The position numbers and the translations under genes are program-made. Under the pieces are notes generated by a model. That model did not search any database. It saw nothing but the letters and a program-made list of their open reading frames with translations, and was not told where the DNA came from. From Methylobacterium organophilum (lineage in GTDB: Bacteria > Pseudomonadota > Alphaproteobacteria > Rhizobiales > Beijerinckiaceae), in contig NZ_BPQV01000011.1 of NCBI RefSeq assembly GCF_022179465.1, forward strand, positions 124,001-188,000: 64,000 bases of DNA, in the 5' to 3' direction. Each line of letters starts with the position of its first letter. Within the stretch, counting starts at the first letter, position 1. This document shows positions 44,229 through 53,055 of the stretch, one piece after another.

Positions 44229-45086
44229 ATGCTCGTCGCCATGACGGATTCTTCAGCGAACACCGGGCTAGGTGACGCCGCGGGACGGGTGCGGAGCGGC
44301 GTGCGTCCCTGGCCGACCGTCCCCGGGATCTGGCGGGTGCGGCTTACGGCGCTCGCAATCGCCGCGGCCGCGATCCTCGCCATGACCGTGATGACGATGC
44401 CCGATTCGCCGACGGCCGCCCTGCTGCTCGACCGGCAGCGCTACAGCGTCTTTCCCTATCCCTTCACCATCCAGAACCTGATCTACCTCGCGCTCGCCTG
44501 GGCGATGGGCGAGCTCTACCGGCGCTGGCGGGCGGCCCGGCGCGAGCGGGCCTTCCTCCGGGCCGGGTTGCTGCCCGAGGATCCGAACTCCATGCTCGAA
44601 CTGCACGAGCTCGGACCGATCCGGCGGCGCGTCGCCGACCTGCACGATGCCGAGAGCGGCTTCCTGCCCGCCCTGATGGACCTGACGATCCTCCAGCTCC
44701 AGGCGAGCCGCTCGGTCGATCAGGCGATCAACGTGTTGACGAATGCGCTGAGCCTGATGAGCGATCAGGTCGACCTGCGCTACCAGATGCTGCGCTACAT
44801 GGCGTGGCTGATCCCGACGATCGGCTTCCTCGGGACGGTCATCGGCCTGTCCCTCGCTCTCCACCTCATCGATCCCGCCAACATGGATCTCGGCAAGGTG
44901 GTGGGGGGCCTCTCGGTGTCGTTCTACACCACCCTCGTCGCCCTGATCGCCAGCGCCGTGCTCGCCTTCGTGCAGCATGCCGTCCAGGAGCAGGAGGAAC
45001 TCGCCCTCAACGCGGCCGGACAATATTGCCTCAAGAACCTGATCAACCGCGTCTATATCGACCACGAGAGCCGGGTGGAGCGGTGA
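44229..45086 (+). CDS. MotA/TolQ/ExbB-like channel protein
   Basis: 285 residues. Four membrane stretches (~36-56, ~80-98, ~195-217, ~228-250) in the MotA/ExbB arrangement, with a ~95-residue cytosolic loop between the second and third. The third helix region MAWLIPTIGFLGTVIGLSLAL and the fourth GLSVSFYTTLVALIASAVLAF are close to the TolQ/MotA core (GxxGTxxGL and the T-x-L-x-G-L pattern). The following gene encodes a single-TM MotB-like protein, so the two should form an ion-driven channel or motor. It is not flagellar: no other motility genes are near. Confidence 0.83.
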   Translation: MLVAMTDSSANTGLGDAAGRVRSGVRPWPTVPGIWRVRLTALAIAAAAILAMTVMTMPDSPTAALLLDRQRYSVFPYPFTIQNLIYLALAWAMGELYRRWRAARRERAFLRAGLLPEDPNSMLELHELGPIRRRVADLHDAESGFLPALMDLTILQLQASRSVDQAINVLTNALSLMSDQVDLRYQMLRYMAWLIPTIGFLGTVIGLSLALHLIDPANMDLGKVVGGLSVSFYTTLVALIASAVLAFVQHAVQEQEELALNAAGQYCLKNLINRVYIDHESRVER

Positions 45087-45111
45087 GCGCCGGCCGGACG
45101 AGGCCGCCGCG

Positions 45112-46938
45112 ATGAGACGGCGGAGGCGGCAGGCGGAGACCAGCGAGGTCGCGCTGATGGCCGTGATGACGAAGGCGATGGGCGCCTTCCTCATCCTGAT
45201 GGTGTTCGGGATGAAGTACTACATCCCCGACTTCACCTCCGAGCAGATCGCCGCCATCGTTCGCTCCTCCCTCGGCGGCGTGCGCACGCAGCTCGAAGCG
45301 TCCGGCCGCAAGCTCAAGTCCGGCGACTATACCCGGGAAGACCTCGACCGCCTCCAGGAGCAGATCGATGCGGCGGTGGCCAAGCTCGCGCAGGCCGAGC
45401 GGGACGTCTCGCGGCTCCAGACCCGGCTCGACCAAGCGGCCTCGCAGCTCCGCCGCGTGGAGGAAGAGCGCGGTCGCCTCCGGACCGAAGCCGAGGCGGC
45501 GCGCACCGAGATCGCGCGGCTGAAGGCGGCGCTGGCGGAGGCGGAGGCGCGGGCACGGCGGTTCGAGACCGAGGCGGAGACGCTGCGGGCCGAGGTCGCG
45601 CGGATGAAGGCGGAGGACACCGCCGCGCTCAAGTCCCGGATCGAGGCGCTCGCCCGCGAGAACGCGGACCTCGCGGCGCGCCGGACGGCGGTCGTGCAAT
45701 TGCGATACACCTGTGCCGACGCCGTGATCGTCGTCGGCGTCTCGCATCAGGAGACGCGCGAGCCGGGCAAGGCCGAACCCGTGATCCCCGGAGACGGCTC
45801 GCCCGGCTACGGACCGATCGTGCGCGGCCCGGACACGATGCGGCCCCAGGAGAGCCTGGACTTCAGTCCGCTGCGCGGCTCGCGCGAGGTGGCCTCGACC
45901 TGGATGGGACGCGCCCTTCACGCCGGCGATGCCCTGGCGGTCTACGCCAAGTACCTGAATGCGGTGCCGATGGACGGGAGCCAGGGGCCAAGCGGCGCGT
46001 CGATCTCCTGCGAGGTGACGAGCTTCCTGTCCTCCGGCGGCATTGCGGTGGGAGCTCCGCCCATCCGGGTCGGCCCGCAGCGGCCCTTCGCCTTCATCGG
46101 GCTCGTGCGCCTGGTGGGCGAACGGCTCCAGGCCGTGCGTCTCGACGAAGCGCAGACGCGCTGGTTCGCGGAACGTCTGTCCGCGGCACCGTGCAAGGCG
46201 CCGGTCTGCGACCCGTCGAGCGCCGCCGCCCGCGGGGCGCTGCGCGGCTATCTCGCCGACCTCTATGGCAGCCGTCTCGCCGAAACACCCATCGGCTCCC
46301 CCGGCGACGGCGCCGGCCCTGTCGTCGATGAGCTGCTTGACCGCTACGTCGCTGGCTCCCTCGATCAGCCGACTGTCACGCGCTGGATCGATCTCGTCGC
46401 GGCCGATCCCAAGCAGGCCGCCGGCGCTCCGTCGGGCCCATCCGATGCTCTCGCGGGTGAGATGCGGCCACGCCTCTCGGCGGCCGGCGTGCCTCAAGCC
46501 GTGGCCGATGCATTCTTGCGGCGTGCGTCCTTCGGCTGGTGGAGTCCGGCGGAGCGCGAGGCGCGCCTGCGCCGTGCCGGCATCGCGCCGCTGCCGGGCG
46601 AGTTAGAGGCGCAGGCCGCCGCCACGCGCGCGCTTCCCGGCCACGTCGCGCTCATCAAGCCGATGGTCGAGGAGGGCGCGATGACCGCCGCCCAGGGCCT
46701 CGAATGGCTGGCGCTCGTCACCCGCGCCCGCGAAGCCGGCCGCCCGCGGGAGGGCGCTGCCGGACCGCCAGTTCCCAACCCGCCGCCGCAGGTCCAGCGC
46801 CTCGCCGAGGGCCTCGGCGCCAAGGGCTTTCCCGAGCCGTTCATCCTGATCGTCCACGGCCTCGCCGATGCCGGTTCGCTCAAGGCCGCCGACGCCCTCG
46901 ACCTCCTGGCGCGCACGAAAGGACGCGAACGCCGATGA
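45112..46938 (+). CDS. MotB-like single-TM protein with long coiled coil
   Basis: 608 residues. A charged N-terminus is followed by one membrane helix (~15-35, ALMAVMTKAMGAFLILMVFG), a coiled coil (~75-190, Glu/Arg/Ala heptads) and ~400 residues of unknown periplasmic sequence with Cys residues (YTCADAV, APCKAPVCDP). The helix lacks the Asp that carries protons in MotB and ExbD; a Thr-Lys occupies that place. No OmpA-type peptidoglycan motif was recognised. Its TGA overlaps the ATG of the next gene (ATGA), so they are coupled. Confidence 0.7.
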   Translation: MRRRRRQAETSEVALMAVMTKAMGAFLILMVFGMKYYIPDFTSEQIAAIVRSSLGGVRTQLEASGRKLKSGDYTREDLDRLQEQIDAAVAKLAQAERDVSRLQTRLDQAASQLRRVEEERGRLRTEAEAARTEIARLKAALAEAEARARRFETEAETLRAEVARMKAEDTAALKSRIEALARENADLAARRTAVVQLRYTCADAVIVVGVSHQETREPGKAEPVIPGDGSPGYGPIVRGPDTMRPQESLDFSPLRGSREVASTWMGRALHAGDALAVYAKYLNAVPMDGSQGPSGASISCEVTSFLSSGGIAVGAPPIRVGPQRPFAFIGLVRLVGERLQAVRLDEAQTRWFAERLSAAPCKAPVCDPSSAAARGALRGYLADLYGSRLAETPIGSPGDGAGPVVDELLDRYVAGSLDQPTVTRWIDLVAADPKQAAGAPSGPSDALAGEMRPRLSAAGVPQAVADAFLRRASFGWWSPAEREARLRRAGIAPLPGELEAQAAATRALPGHVALIKPMVEEGAMTAAQGLEWLALVTRAREAGRPREGAAGPPVPNPPPQVQRLAEGLGAKGFPEPFILIVHGLADAGSLKAADALDLLARTKGRERR

Positions 46939-48353
46939 GCCGGCGCATGGTCCGCTGTCTCGACGGCCATCCCTACGACGCCAACGCGCATGATTCCTGC
47001 CCGGTCTGCGGGGCGGCGCCGATGCGCGTTGCGGGAGCGGGCGCGGCGTCGCGACCCGACGCCTCAGGCGAGGGCCGAAGCGAACCCGACCCGGCGCCGC
47101 CTCCGCCCTGGCGACGCCGGGCGGCGTTCGCCGTCCTCGGCCTCGGCCTCGTCGTCGGCGGCGGGCTCGCCATCGACCGGCTGCGGCCGGTGGATTGCGC
47201 ACGCCCCGACATGGCCGAGAGCGGTCGGTGCGCGGCCGAGACCCGGCAGCGCCGGGAGGCCGAGACCCGGGCACGCGAGGTGGCCGAGGAGGCGCGGCGG
47301 AAAGACGCCGCCGCCCGGCGCGAGACGGAGGCCCGCCAGGCGGATGCCTCGGCCCGTCAGGCCCGCGCCGAGGCGGATCGCGCGGTGGCTGCTTTCGCCG
47401 CCGCCGCCGGCTCGGCCGCCCGCGTGCGGGCCGCCTACGCCCCGCTCGATCCGGCCGATGTCGAACCGCTGCTCGACACGCTTTCGCCGCTGCCATTCGC
47501 GGAGGGACAGCTGCGCCTCTCGCGGGCCCTGCGCCATGGCCTCGTCCTGACCCGCGCTCTGCGGGCCTTCCGGGCCGGCCAGACGCCGGTGGCCCGCACG
47601 CTCCTCACGGGGCTGTCCAAGGCGGTGCCGCCCGAACCGGACCGGCCAGTGGCCTACGGGGCCTATGCCCTCGGCTTTATCCTCGCGACGACGGGCGGCG
47701 ACCCCGCCGATATGGCGGCGGCGGCCTTCCACCTGCGGGTCGCTTCGGAACTCGGCCTCGCCGGCGCGGTGATCGAGCTGCTGCGCCGTCCGAACCTCGT
47801 CACGGCGGCCAGGATCGACGATCCCGGCGCCGCGCGCCTGCTCGACACCGCCGCGATCCAGAACGGCCAGTCGGCCGCTTTGGAGGACCTCTACAAGCGG
47901 CGCGGCCTCAATCCGTTGCCGGCCGTCCTGCTGGCCAAGGCTTTTCGCGACGCATTGACGGCGGGAGACCGCCCGGCCCTGATCGCCGCCTATCGGGCGA
48001 TCGGTGAACGGCGCGCGCCTCTCATCGACGCCGACATGGCCTACGCGATCGCCAGCACGCCGGGCTTCGACGGACCCTACGAGCGGATCCTCGCGATGGC
48101 CGACGGCGGAGCCGCGGCGATGCAGCCGCGCTCCTACGCGGTGATCGGCTGGCTCTGCGAGACGGGCGGCGCCGGCCTGCCGAAGGACATCCCGAACGCC
48201 GCGCTCTGGACCGCGCTCGCGCTCGTCGGCACGAAGCCGGAGGAGCCCTCCTTCCCGGATTTGCGCAAGCGCTATGCCGGTCTCAAGGATGCGCTGCCTC
48301 CCGGCCAGCGGACTCTCGTGGAGCAGGTCGCCAAGGAAATCGGGCTGCCGTGA
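46935..48353 (+). CDS. Zinc-ribbon, membrane-anchored TPR-like protein
   Basis: 472 residues. The N-terminus has a zinc-ribbon-like motif, VRCLDGHPYDANAHDSCPVCG, of the CxxGHxYDxxxxxxCPxCG type. After a Pro-rich stretch a membrane helix follows at ~60-78. Next come ~80 residues of Arg/Glu coiled coil and a helical C-terminal domain resembling Sel1/TPR repeats (GYALGF-like AAYRAIGERRAP, CETGGAGLPKDIPNAALW). Translational coupling with the MotB-like gene points to one complex: channel, rod and a cytosolic zinc-ribbon sensor. Family not named. Confidence 0.72.
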   Translation: MSRRMVRCLDGHPYDANAHDSCPVCGAAPMRVAGAGAASRPDASGEGRSEPDPAPPPPWRRRAAFAVLGLGLVVGGGLAIDRLRPVDCARPDMAESGRCAAETRQRREAETRAREVAEEARRKDAAARRETEARQADASARQARAEADRAVAAFAAAAGSAARVRAAYAPLDPADVEPLLDTLSPLPFAEGQLRLSRALRHGLVLTRALRAFRAGQTPVARTLLTGLSKAVPPEPDRPVAYGAYALGFILATTGGDPADMAAAAFHLRVASELGLAGAVIELLRRPNLVTAARIDDPGAARLLDTAAIQNGQSAALEDLYKRRGLNPLPAVLLAKAFRDALTAGDRPALIAAYRAIGERRAPLIDADMAYAIASTPGFDGPYERILAMADGGAAAMQPRSYAVIGWLCETGGAGLPKDIPNAALWTALALVGTKPEEPSFPDLRKRYAGLKDALPPGQRTLVEQVAKEIGLP

Positions 48354-48425
48354 AGGCGCTCCGCAAGCTGGACGTTTCGGAGCCTCTCCCGGCATGGTGA
48401 GGCCGGCCCGGCGGAGCATCGCGGC

Positions 48426-49325
48426 ATGGCATCGATCCCGAATCTCTACCTCAAATGGCGCGCCTTCCGGGAACTGGTCGGGATGCCCCGTTCCGATGCC
48501 GAGATCGGCGTCGCGCTGTTCGGCGAAGACAAGGACGGGCCGCAGAAATTCTCGAAGCTGCTCTATGGGGACTACGGATGCTCGCCCGAGATCGGCGAGG
48601 CGCTGGCGGCCGTCCTCAACCGGCGGATCGAGACGGTGCGGCAGTCCCGCGGGTTGCCGAGGCTCAACCGGGACCCGTTCCGGGGTTCGGACCTCGACGC
48701 GTCGCTGCATGTGTTCCTGCGCCATCTCGCGGCGGCCGCGGCGGTCGCGGACGAAGAGGCGCTGGACCGGACGCAGCAGGCGCTGCTCGGGGAACTTGCT
48801 CCTGGGTTCGGCATCGACGGGACGATCCGCCTCGTCGTCGAGCGGTTCTTCGTGGACCGGACCTTCGCGCCGTTCCTACGCTCGGGGGGCGACGGCCCGG
48901 TGGTGTTCCAGGTCGGCAGACACAAGGGGCAACTGGCCGTCCTCGGCGTGACGGCGACGCCGGCCCTCGCCTACACCTTCGTCGTGCGCGACCCGCGGCC
49001 GACCGGGCATCGGAGCTGGGAACTCAACTGGAACGAGACGCTGTTCTGGCTGCCGTCTCCCTCCCGCCCCCGGATCGTCGATGGCGCCCTGCTGCTGATG
49101 CCGCCGTCGCCGCTCAGCCCGGAGCCGGGCCGCTTCCTCGTGACGACGGTGCTGGTCTGGGAGGAGGCGAGCCGGGCCCACCTCGATCCGCGGGGAGCGT
49201 CCGCCGCCGCGGCCGATCTGGACGAGGCCGAGACGAGCCGCTTCCTGACCAACCTGCGCCGCCTTCAGAGACGGCGCCCCGCCACCGTCACCGTGTCGAG
49301 CGCCGAGTACAGCGTCATCCTGTAG
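48426..49325 (+). CDS. Cytosolic protein of unknown function in cluster B
   Basis: 299 residues, no signal peptide or TM. The N-terminal ~75 residues are helical (AEIGVALFGEDKDGPQKFSKLLYGDYG, EIGEALAAVLNRR), like a small regulator or lambda-repressor-like fold, though no clear HTH is named. The C-terminal ~170 residues are beta-rich (AYTFVVRDPRP, LLLMPPSPLSPEPGRFL). It lies 72 bases after the zinc-ribbon gene in the same direction and is convergent with the PH-like gene. The family is not recognised. Confidence 0.65.
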   Translation: MASIPNLYLKWRAFRELVGMPRSDAEIGVALFGEDKDGPQKFSKLLYGDYGCSPEIGEALAAVLNRRIETVRQSRGLPRLNRDPFRGSDLDASLHVFLRHLAAAAAVADEEALDRTQQALLGELAPGFGIDGTIRLVVERFFVDRTFAPFLRSGGDGPVVFQVGRHKGQLAVLGVTATPALAYTFVVRDPRPTGHRSWELNWNETLFWLPSPSRPRIVDGALLLMPPSPLSPEPGRFLVTTVLVWEEASRAHLDPRGASAAAADLDEAETSRFLTNLRRLQRRRPATVTVSSAEYSVIL

Positions 49326-49343
49326 GACGCCTGTGATCCCCGC

Positions 49344-50126
49344 TTACGCCCCGTCCTGCGGCAGGCCGGGTCCGCCCCTGCTCCGCCTGAAGGCGAGATG
49401 GACCGGAAGGCGCACGCCGAGCGTCGTGTCGCCGACCGTCTGCCCCTCCCAGACGGCGACCTGCTCCGTCCGTGTTCCCACCGCCCTGTACGCGACGATC
49501 GAGAAGCCGTGCCCTTCCCAGGCGGCGTCGCGGATGAGCCGGACGTCCACGATGTCGTCCCAGTCGATGGTGAAGTCATTGCCCCGGGGCCATCGGCAGG
49601 CGATGCCCTGGTCGCCGAACCGTGTCACACGGACGCCCGAGCGCAGGTCCGGCCGCGCCAGGAGGCGGGTCAGCCGCGCCTTCTTCCGAAGTGCCCCGAA
49701 TCCGACGAGGGCGCCGACCAGCGGCGCGGAAGCGGGCAGGCAGATCACGAGGCGCGGCAGATCGCGAGCGGCCGCCAGCACGCCGCCGAGCTTCGACAGG
49801 ATCGGGGCATCGGATCGAGCCAGGGCGGCATAGGCTCCGCCCAGGAAGGGCAGGACCAGATCGGTGACGGCCCAGACCAGCGCCGTCAGGAGGAGCCAGA
49901 GACCGAGCAGCGCCCCCACGAGACTGGCCGCCATGCCGAGCCGCAAAAGCCAGAGTCGCGGGGGAGGCCACAGGCTCTCGCCGCCGACCGCCTCGTCTCC
50001 GGGCTCCGGCGCGGAGGAACGTGGCGATTCGGCTTTCGGCCGCGTCCCGACACGGAATGTCCGGTCCGGCTCGGGGCCGATGTCTTCACCGGTCGGTCTC
50101 GCCGTCATCGTTCCCTCCGCCGTCAT
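49344..50126 (-). CDS. Two-TM protein with PH-like C-terminal domain (cluster B)
   Basis: 260 residues from ATG 50124-50126, which overlaps the DUF4189 stop (ATGA). A polar ~65-residue N-terminus is followed by two long hydrophobic regions (~72-100 and ~130-150), then a soluble part with GDQGIACRWPRGNDFTIDW, DDIVDVRLIRDAAWEG, FSIVAYRAVG and EQVAVWEGQTV. The strand order and the W-D-D-I-V...R pattern match the PH-like part of the protein at 19122, so I treat it as the cluster B counterpart. Confidence 0.65.
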   Translation of the reverse strand: MTAEGTMTARPTGEDIGPEPDRTFRVGTRPKAESPRSSAPEPGDEAVGGESLWPPPRLWLLRLGMAASLVGALLGLWLLLTALVWAVTDLVLPFLGGAYAALARSDAPILSKLGGVLAAARDLPRLVICLPASAPLVGALVGFGALRKKARLTRLLARPDLRSGVRVTRFGDQGIACRWPRGNDFTIDWDDIVDVRLIRDAAWEGHGFSIVAYRAVGTRTEQVAVWEGQTVGDTTLGVRLPVHLAFRRSRGGPGLPQDGA

Positions 50127-50710
50127 TCTCTCCCCCATGAGCACAGCACCTCGTGCACCCGGCATTCCTCCGCCCCCTTGCTGCGGCAATAGGCGAGCGC
50201 GTTGTCCCGCGCCGCGAGGTTCGCGGCCCGCCGGTTCGGGCCATTGCCGTAGAAGACGCCGTGACCCCGCCGGCCGCGGCCGTCCGCGTAGGCGAGGCAG
50301 CCGTCCACGACCGTCGCCGGACCGTCGCAGGTCCGCCCGGCGAGGCGGATGCACTCCGACATGGCCCGCTGCCGTGCCTCGACCGCGTCGGGGAAGTTCC
50401 AGGCGAAGCCGGCCTTGCCCGTCTCGAAGTCGACCGCCATCGCGGCGAAGGAGCCGCCTTGTCGGGAGCGGGCCGCGGGACGGCCGCCGCCGCCCTGCCA
50501 GCGCCACGCGTTGGAATAGCAGGTCGATTCGCAGTCGCTCCGCCGGGATTCGCAGATCGGTTGCGCCGCCGGATCGTTCGAGAAGCAGGCCCGGTTGCAG
50601 GAATAGCGACAGGCGTCGAGGCTGCCGGCGCTCAGGTCCTGCGCCCCGGCGGACGCTGTCGCGAGGCAGAGCAGCAGGGCCGCCGCCGGACGAAGGGCTT
50701 CAGGACGCAA
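50123..50710 (-). CDS. Exported DUF4189-domain protein (cluster B)
   Basis: 195 residues. A signal peptide ends ASAGAQ. A Cys cluster follows (ACRYSCNRACFSNDPAAQPIC, SDCESTCYSN), then the DUF4189-like region GSFAAMAVDFETGKAGFAW to CRVHEVLCSWG. At least ten cysteines suggest several disulphides. The first ATG lies inside the end of the PDZ gene (11-base overlap) and the stop overlaps the next start, so 52235 to 49344 reads as one coupled operon. Counterpart of 16990-17505. Confidence 0.75.
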   Translation of the reverse strand: MRPEALRPAAALLLCLATASAGAQDLSAGSLDACRYSCNRACFSNDPAAQPICESRRSDCESTCYSNAWRWQGGGGRPAARSRQGGSFAAMAVDFETGKAGFAWNFPDAVEARQRAMSECIRLAGRTCDGPATVVDGCLAYADGRGRRGHGVFYGNGPNRRAANLAARDNALAYCRSKGAEECRVHEVLCSWGRE

Positions 50711-52235
50711 GGCGGTTGCTCCCCAGGCCGGCGAGGTTCGATTGCGCCGCCGCCTTCGGCCATGCGACCGCCGGCAGCATCACGCCCATGCGCCGGCCGC
50801 CGCGGAGGATGGAGGCGGCGTGGTCTCCGGGCTCGGCCCGTCCCACCGCCGACACCAGATCCTCCGCCGTACCGATCGGATGTCCGGCGAAGGCGACGAC
50901 AATATCCCCGACCCGGAGCATGCGGGAGGCCGGCGTTCCCTCGGCGAAGCCCACGACCAGCGCTCCGGCGGTTCCCGAGTCCGGCGTGGCGGCCCAACTC
51001 CCGCCGAGGTCGCTGACGAGCAGGCCCGCATAGCCGCTGCGGCGATCGCCCCCGGGCACGCCGGGCGGCAGCGGACGGTCCGGCCAGACCGCCCGGCGGG
51101 CGGGCTCCAGCGCGGCATAGGCCGCTTCCCCCACCTCGGCCGGCATCAGCGCCACGGCAGCGGCATATCGCTCCTGTGCGTCGCTGGTGAGGGTGGAGGT
51201 CGCGAAGTCCTCCGTGCGGCGCCGGTCGGCTTCCCCGCGCGCGGCTTCGGCCAGGATCCAGGCCGGCGCCTCCGGCCGCCGGGCCGAGACCGCGGGAAAA
51301 CGCGGCGTCAGTGCCAGATCGCCGAGACCGGGCCGGCCGAGGCGCGTGGTGCGCAGCGACGTCTCGATCAGCGCGTCGCGGGCGAGAGGGCCGACGAGGT
51401 CCGCCACCCAGGCCGGCGGATCGCTCGCCTCACCGGCGGGGAGGCTCCGCACGATCGCGGCCAGGGTCGACTGAACGAGGCATGATGCGGCATCCGGATC
51501 GGGCAGCGAGAGTGCCCGTTCCCGCAGCATCGTCTCCTGCGCCTCGCCGAGGGGCTCGCCTCGCTTGGCCGGCGCGCACAGGACGAAGGTCGCGGGTCCG
51601 GCGCCGCGGGCATCGAAGCCGAACCCGTCCCGCGCACGGGCGAGGGCGTCGGGGCGGCCCGCGTGCAAGTCGCCCGCGAGCCCCGGCGGCCGCTCGGCCG
51701 CGAGAAATAGCCGGGCGAGAGCCGACCTCCGCACCTCGGCCGGGACCGCGCCGGACGGCAGGACCACCGCGACGATATCGGCCTCCGTCGCGCCGCGACT
51801 GCCGGCGAGTCCCGCCCAGGCGGCGGCACGGCGGAGGTCGCCGGCCTCGAACCAATGCTCGGCGAGCGCCGCGGCGGCACCCATGTCGCCGAGGGAAGCG
51901 GCCTTCTCCAACAGGCCGACGCGGTCCGGTGCCGGTCCGGCGAGACCCTGGGCGCGCAGAAGTGCGGCCACCGCCTCCCGGCTCCAGCCCGCGCCCGCGG
52001 ACGTGGCGAGCAGGGCGGGAGGCAGATCCGCGGGGTCGGGAGGGCCGAGCGCCCAGCCGGCGAAATCCGCAGGGATCGCGGCGCGCCGCAGACGGCGCAG
52101 GGTATCGAGAACCGGCGCGATGCGGTCGAGACGGACCTGCGCATCGTCTCGGGCGGAGGGAGGGGCGGCCGAGGCGGGCAGGCATGGCGCGAGGCAGGAG
52201 AGAGCGACGACGACGCCCCGGATCATGCTGCGCAT
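50700..52235 (-). CDS. Exported protein with C-terminal PDZ domain
   Basis: 511 residues from ATG 52233-52235, chosen because of the strong GAGGAGGT site nine bases upstream. Signal peptide to ~PASA. The middle ~350 residues are helical with Sel1-like pieces (LLEKAASLGDMGAAAALAEH). The last ~90 residues form a PDZ domain: GTAGALVVGFAEGTPASRM, LRVGDIVVAFAGHPIGT and the DLVSAVGRAEPGDHAA helix. No protease domain is present; PDZ could bind exposed termini of envelope proteins. Head of the four-gene reverse operon or second after 52363. Confidence 0.8.
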   Translation of the reverse strand: MRSMIRGVVVALSCLAPCLPASAAPPSARDDAQVRLDRIAPVLDTLRRLRRAAIPADFAGWALGPPDPADLPPALLATSAGAGWSREAVAALLRAQGLAGPAPDRVGLLEKAASLGDMGAAAALAEHWFEAGDLRRAAAWAGLAGSRGATEADIVAVVLPSGAVPAEVRRSALARLFLAAERPPGLAGDLHAGRPDALARARDGFGFDARGAGPATFVLCAPAKRGEPLGEAQETMLRERALSLPDPDAASCLVQSTLAAIVRSLPAGEASDPPAWVADLVGPLARDALIETSLRTTRLGRPGLGDLALTPRFPAVSARRPEAPAWILAEAARGEADRRRTEDFATSTLTSDAQERYAAAVALMPAEVGEAAYAALEPARRAVWPDRPLPPGVPGGDRRSGYAGLLVSDLGGSWAATPDSGTAGALVVGFAEGTPASRMLRVGDIVVAFAGHPIGTAEDLVSAVGRAEPGDHAASILRGGRRMGVMLPAVAWPKAAAQSNLAGLGSNRLAS

Positions 52236-52362
52236 GGATACCTCCTCAAATGTGAGCGGAATCATTCGAAGCGCTTTCGGATACTCGGGTATAGTGCACA
52301 GACTTGTCGATGATTGACGGCAGCCAAGCGACGATGGCGACCGGCCTCACGGAGATTGGCGG

Positions 52363-52848
52363 CTAATGCGCGCGAAGGCGGCCTTCCGTGCGTCCTGTTC
52401 CACCGCCGAACCCAGGATCGACGCAGGCGGTCTCGCGGCGATTCGCGTAGATCCGCACGAGGCAGCCGAAGACCGGTTCGTCGCCGGGATCGGTCCAGGC
52501 ACTCCAGCGGCCGGAGGTCGAGCGGGTGCGGATGGCGCGCGCGTGAAACCAGAAGAGCTGACGCCAGCGCAGGCCGGCTCGGCTCTCCGCGCCGGACGGC
52601 GGCGCGATCGGCCCCGGCGTGATCGCGACGCCGCGCTCCTCCCGCAGCAGGCGGACGCCGCCGGCGCCGCGCGAGGCGGCCAGGAACCCGCCTCCGACAT
52701 GTTGCCGCTGTGCATGGTACCGGGCGATGGCGGTGCTGCGGGCGAGCGCCGGGTCGCTCGGCAGCGGCAGGCGGCGCGCCTCGGCGGCCGAGGCGAAGCC
52801 GATCGCCAACGCGGCGACGAGACATCGGCGGACGGGCTGGCAGGACAT
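52363..52848 (-). CDS. Small exported protein of unknown function
   Basis: 161 residues: a signal peptide MSCQPVRRCLVAALAIGFAS, then an Arg-rich mature chain with RWRQLFWFHARAIRTR, SGRWSAWTDPGDEPVFGCLVRIYANRRET and a GFGGG loop. Not recognised. It stands 127 bases before the PDZ gene on the same strand and is divergent from the LytM-like gene at 53056 (207-base gap, likely promoters). Confidence 0.6.
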   Translation of the reverse strand: MSCQPVRRCLVAALAIGFASAAEARRLPLPSDPALARSTAIARYHAQRQHVGGGFLAASRGAGGVRLLREERGVAITPGPIAPPSGAESRAGLRWRQLFWFHARAIRTRSTSGRWSAWTDPGDEPVFGCLVRIYANRRETACVDPGFGGGTGRTEGRLRAH

Positions 52849-53055
52849 GGGGTCGGCCCTCGTTCGAGCTGGACGATGCCGGACGGGGGAGGCCGCCGCC
52901 ATTGCGGATTGTTGCCTCTCGTTGCGCGCCGGCATCGGGCCGATCTCGCGACGCGCGTCGGCAAGCCGGAGCAAGCCCGCGCAGTTCCCTCTTCCCATCC
53001 GCCGGAGCAGGATCCGCAGATCGGTCCTGCCGCAGGACTGCCGGATCGGAGCACC

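Noticed and set aside
44229-46938. Flagellar stator motA/motB
   Set aside because: No flagellar neighbours, no OmpA-like peptidoglycan motif in the B protein and no Asp in its membrane helix.
47064-48725. 553-residue reverse frame over the zinc-ribbon gene
   Set aside because: The forward gene is ATGA-coupled with a CPxCG motif; the reverse frame is shadow.
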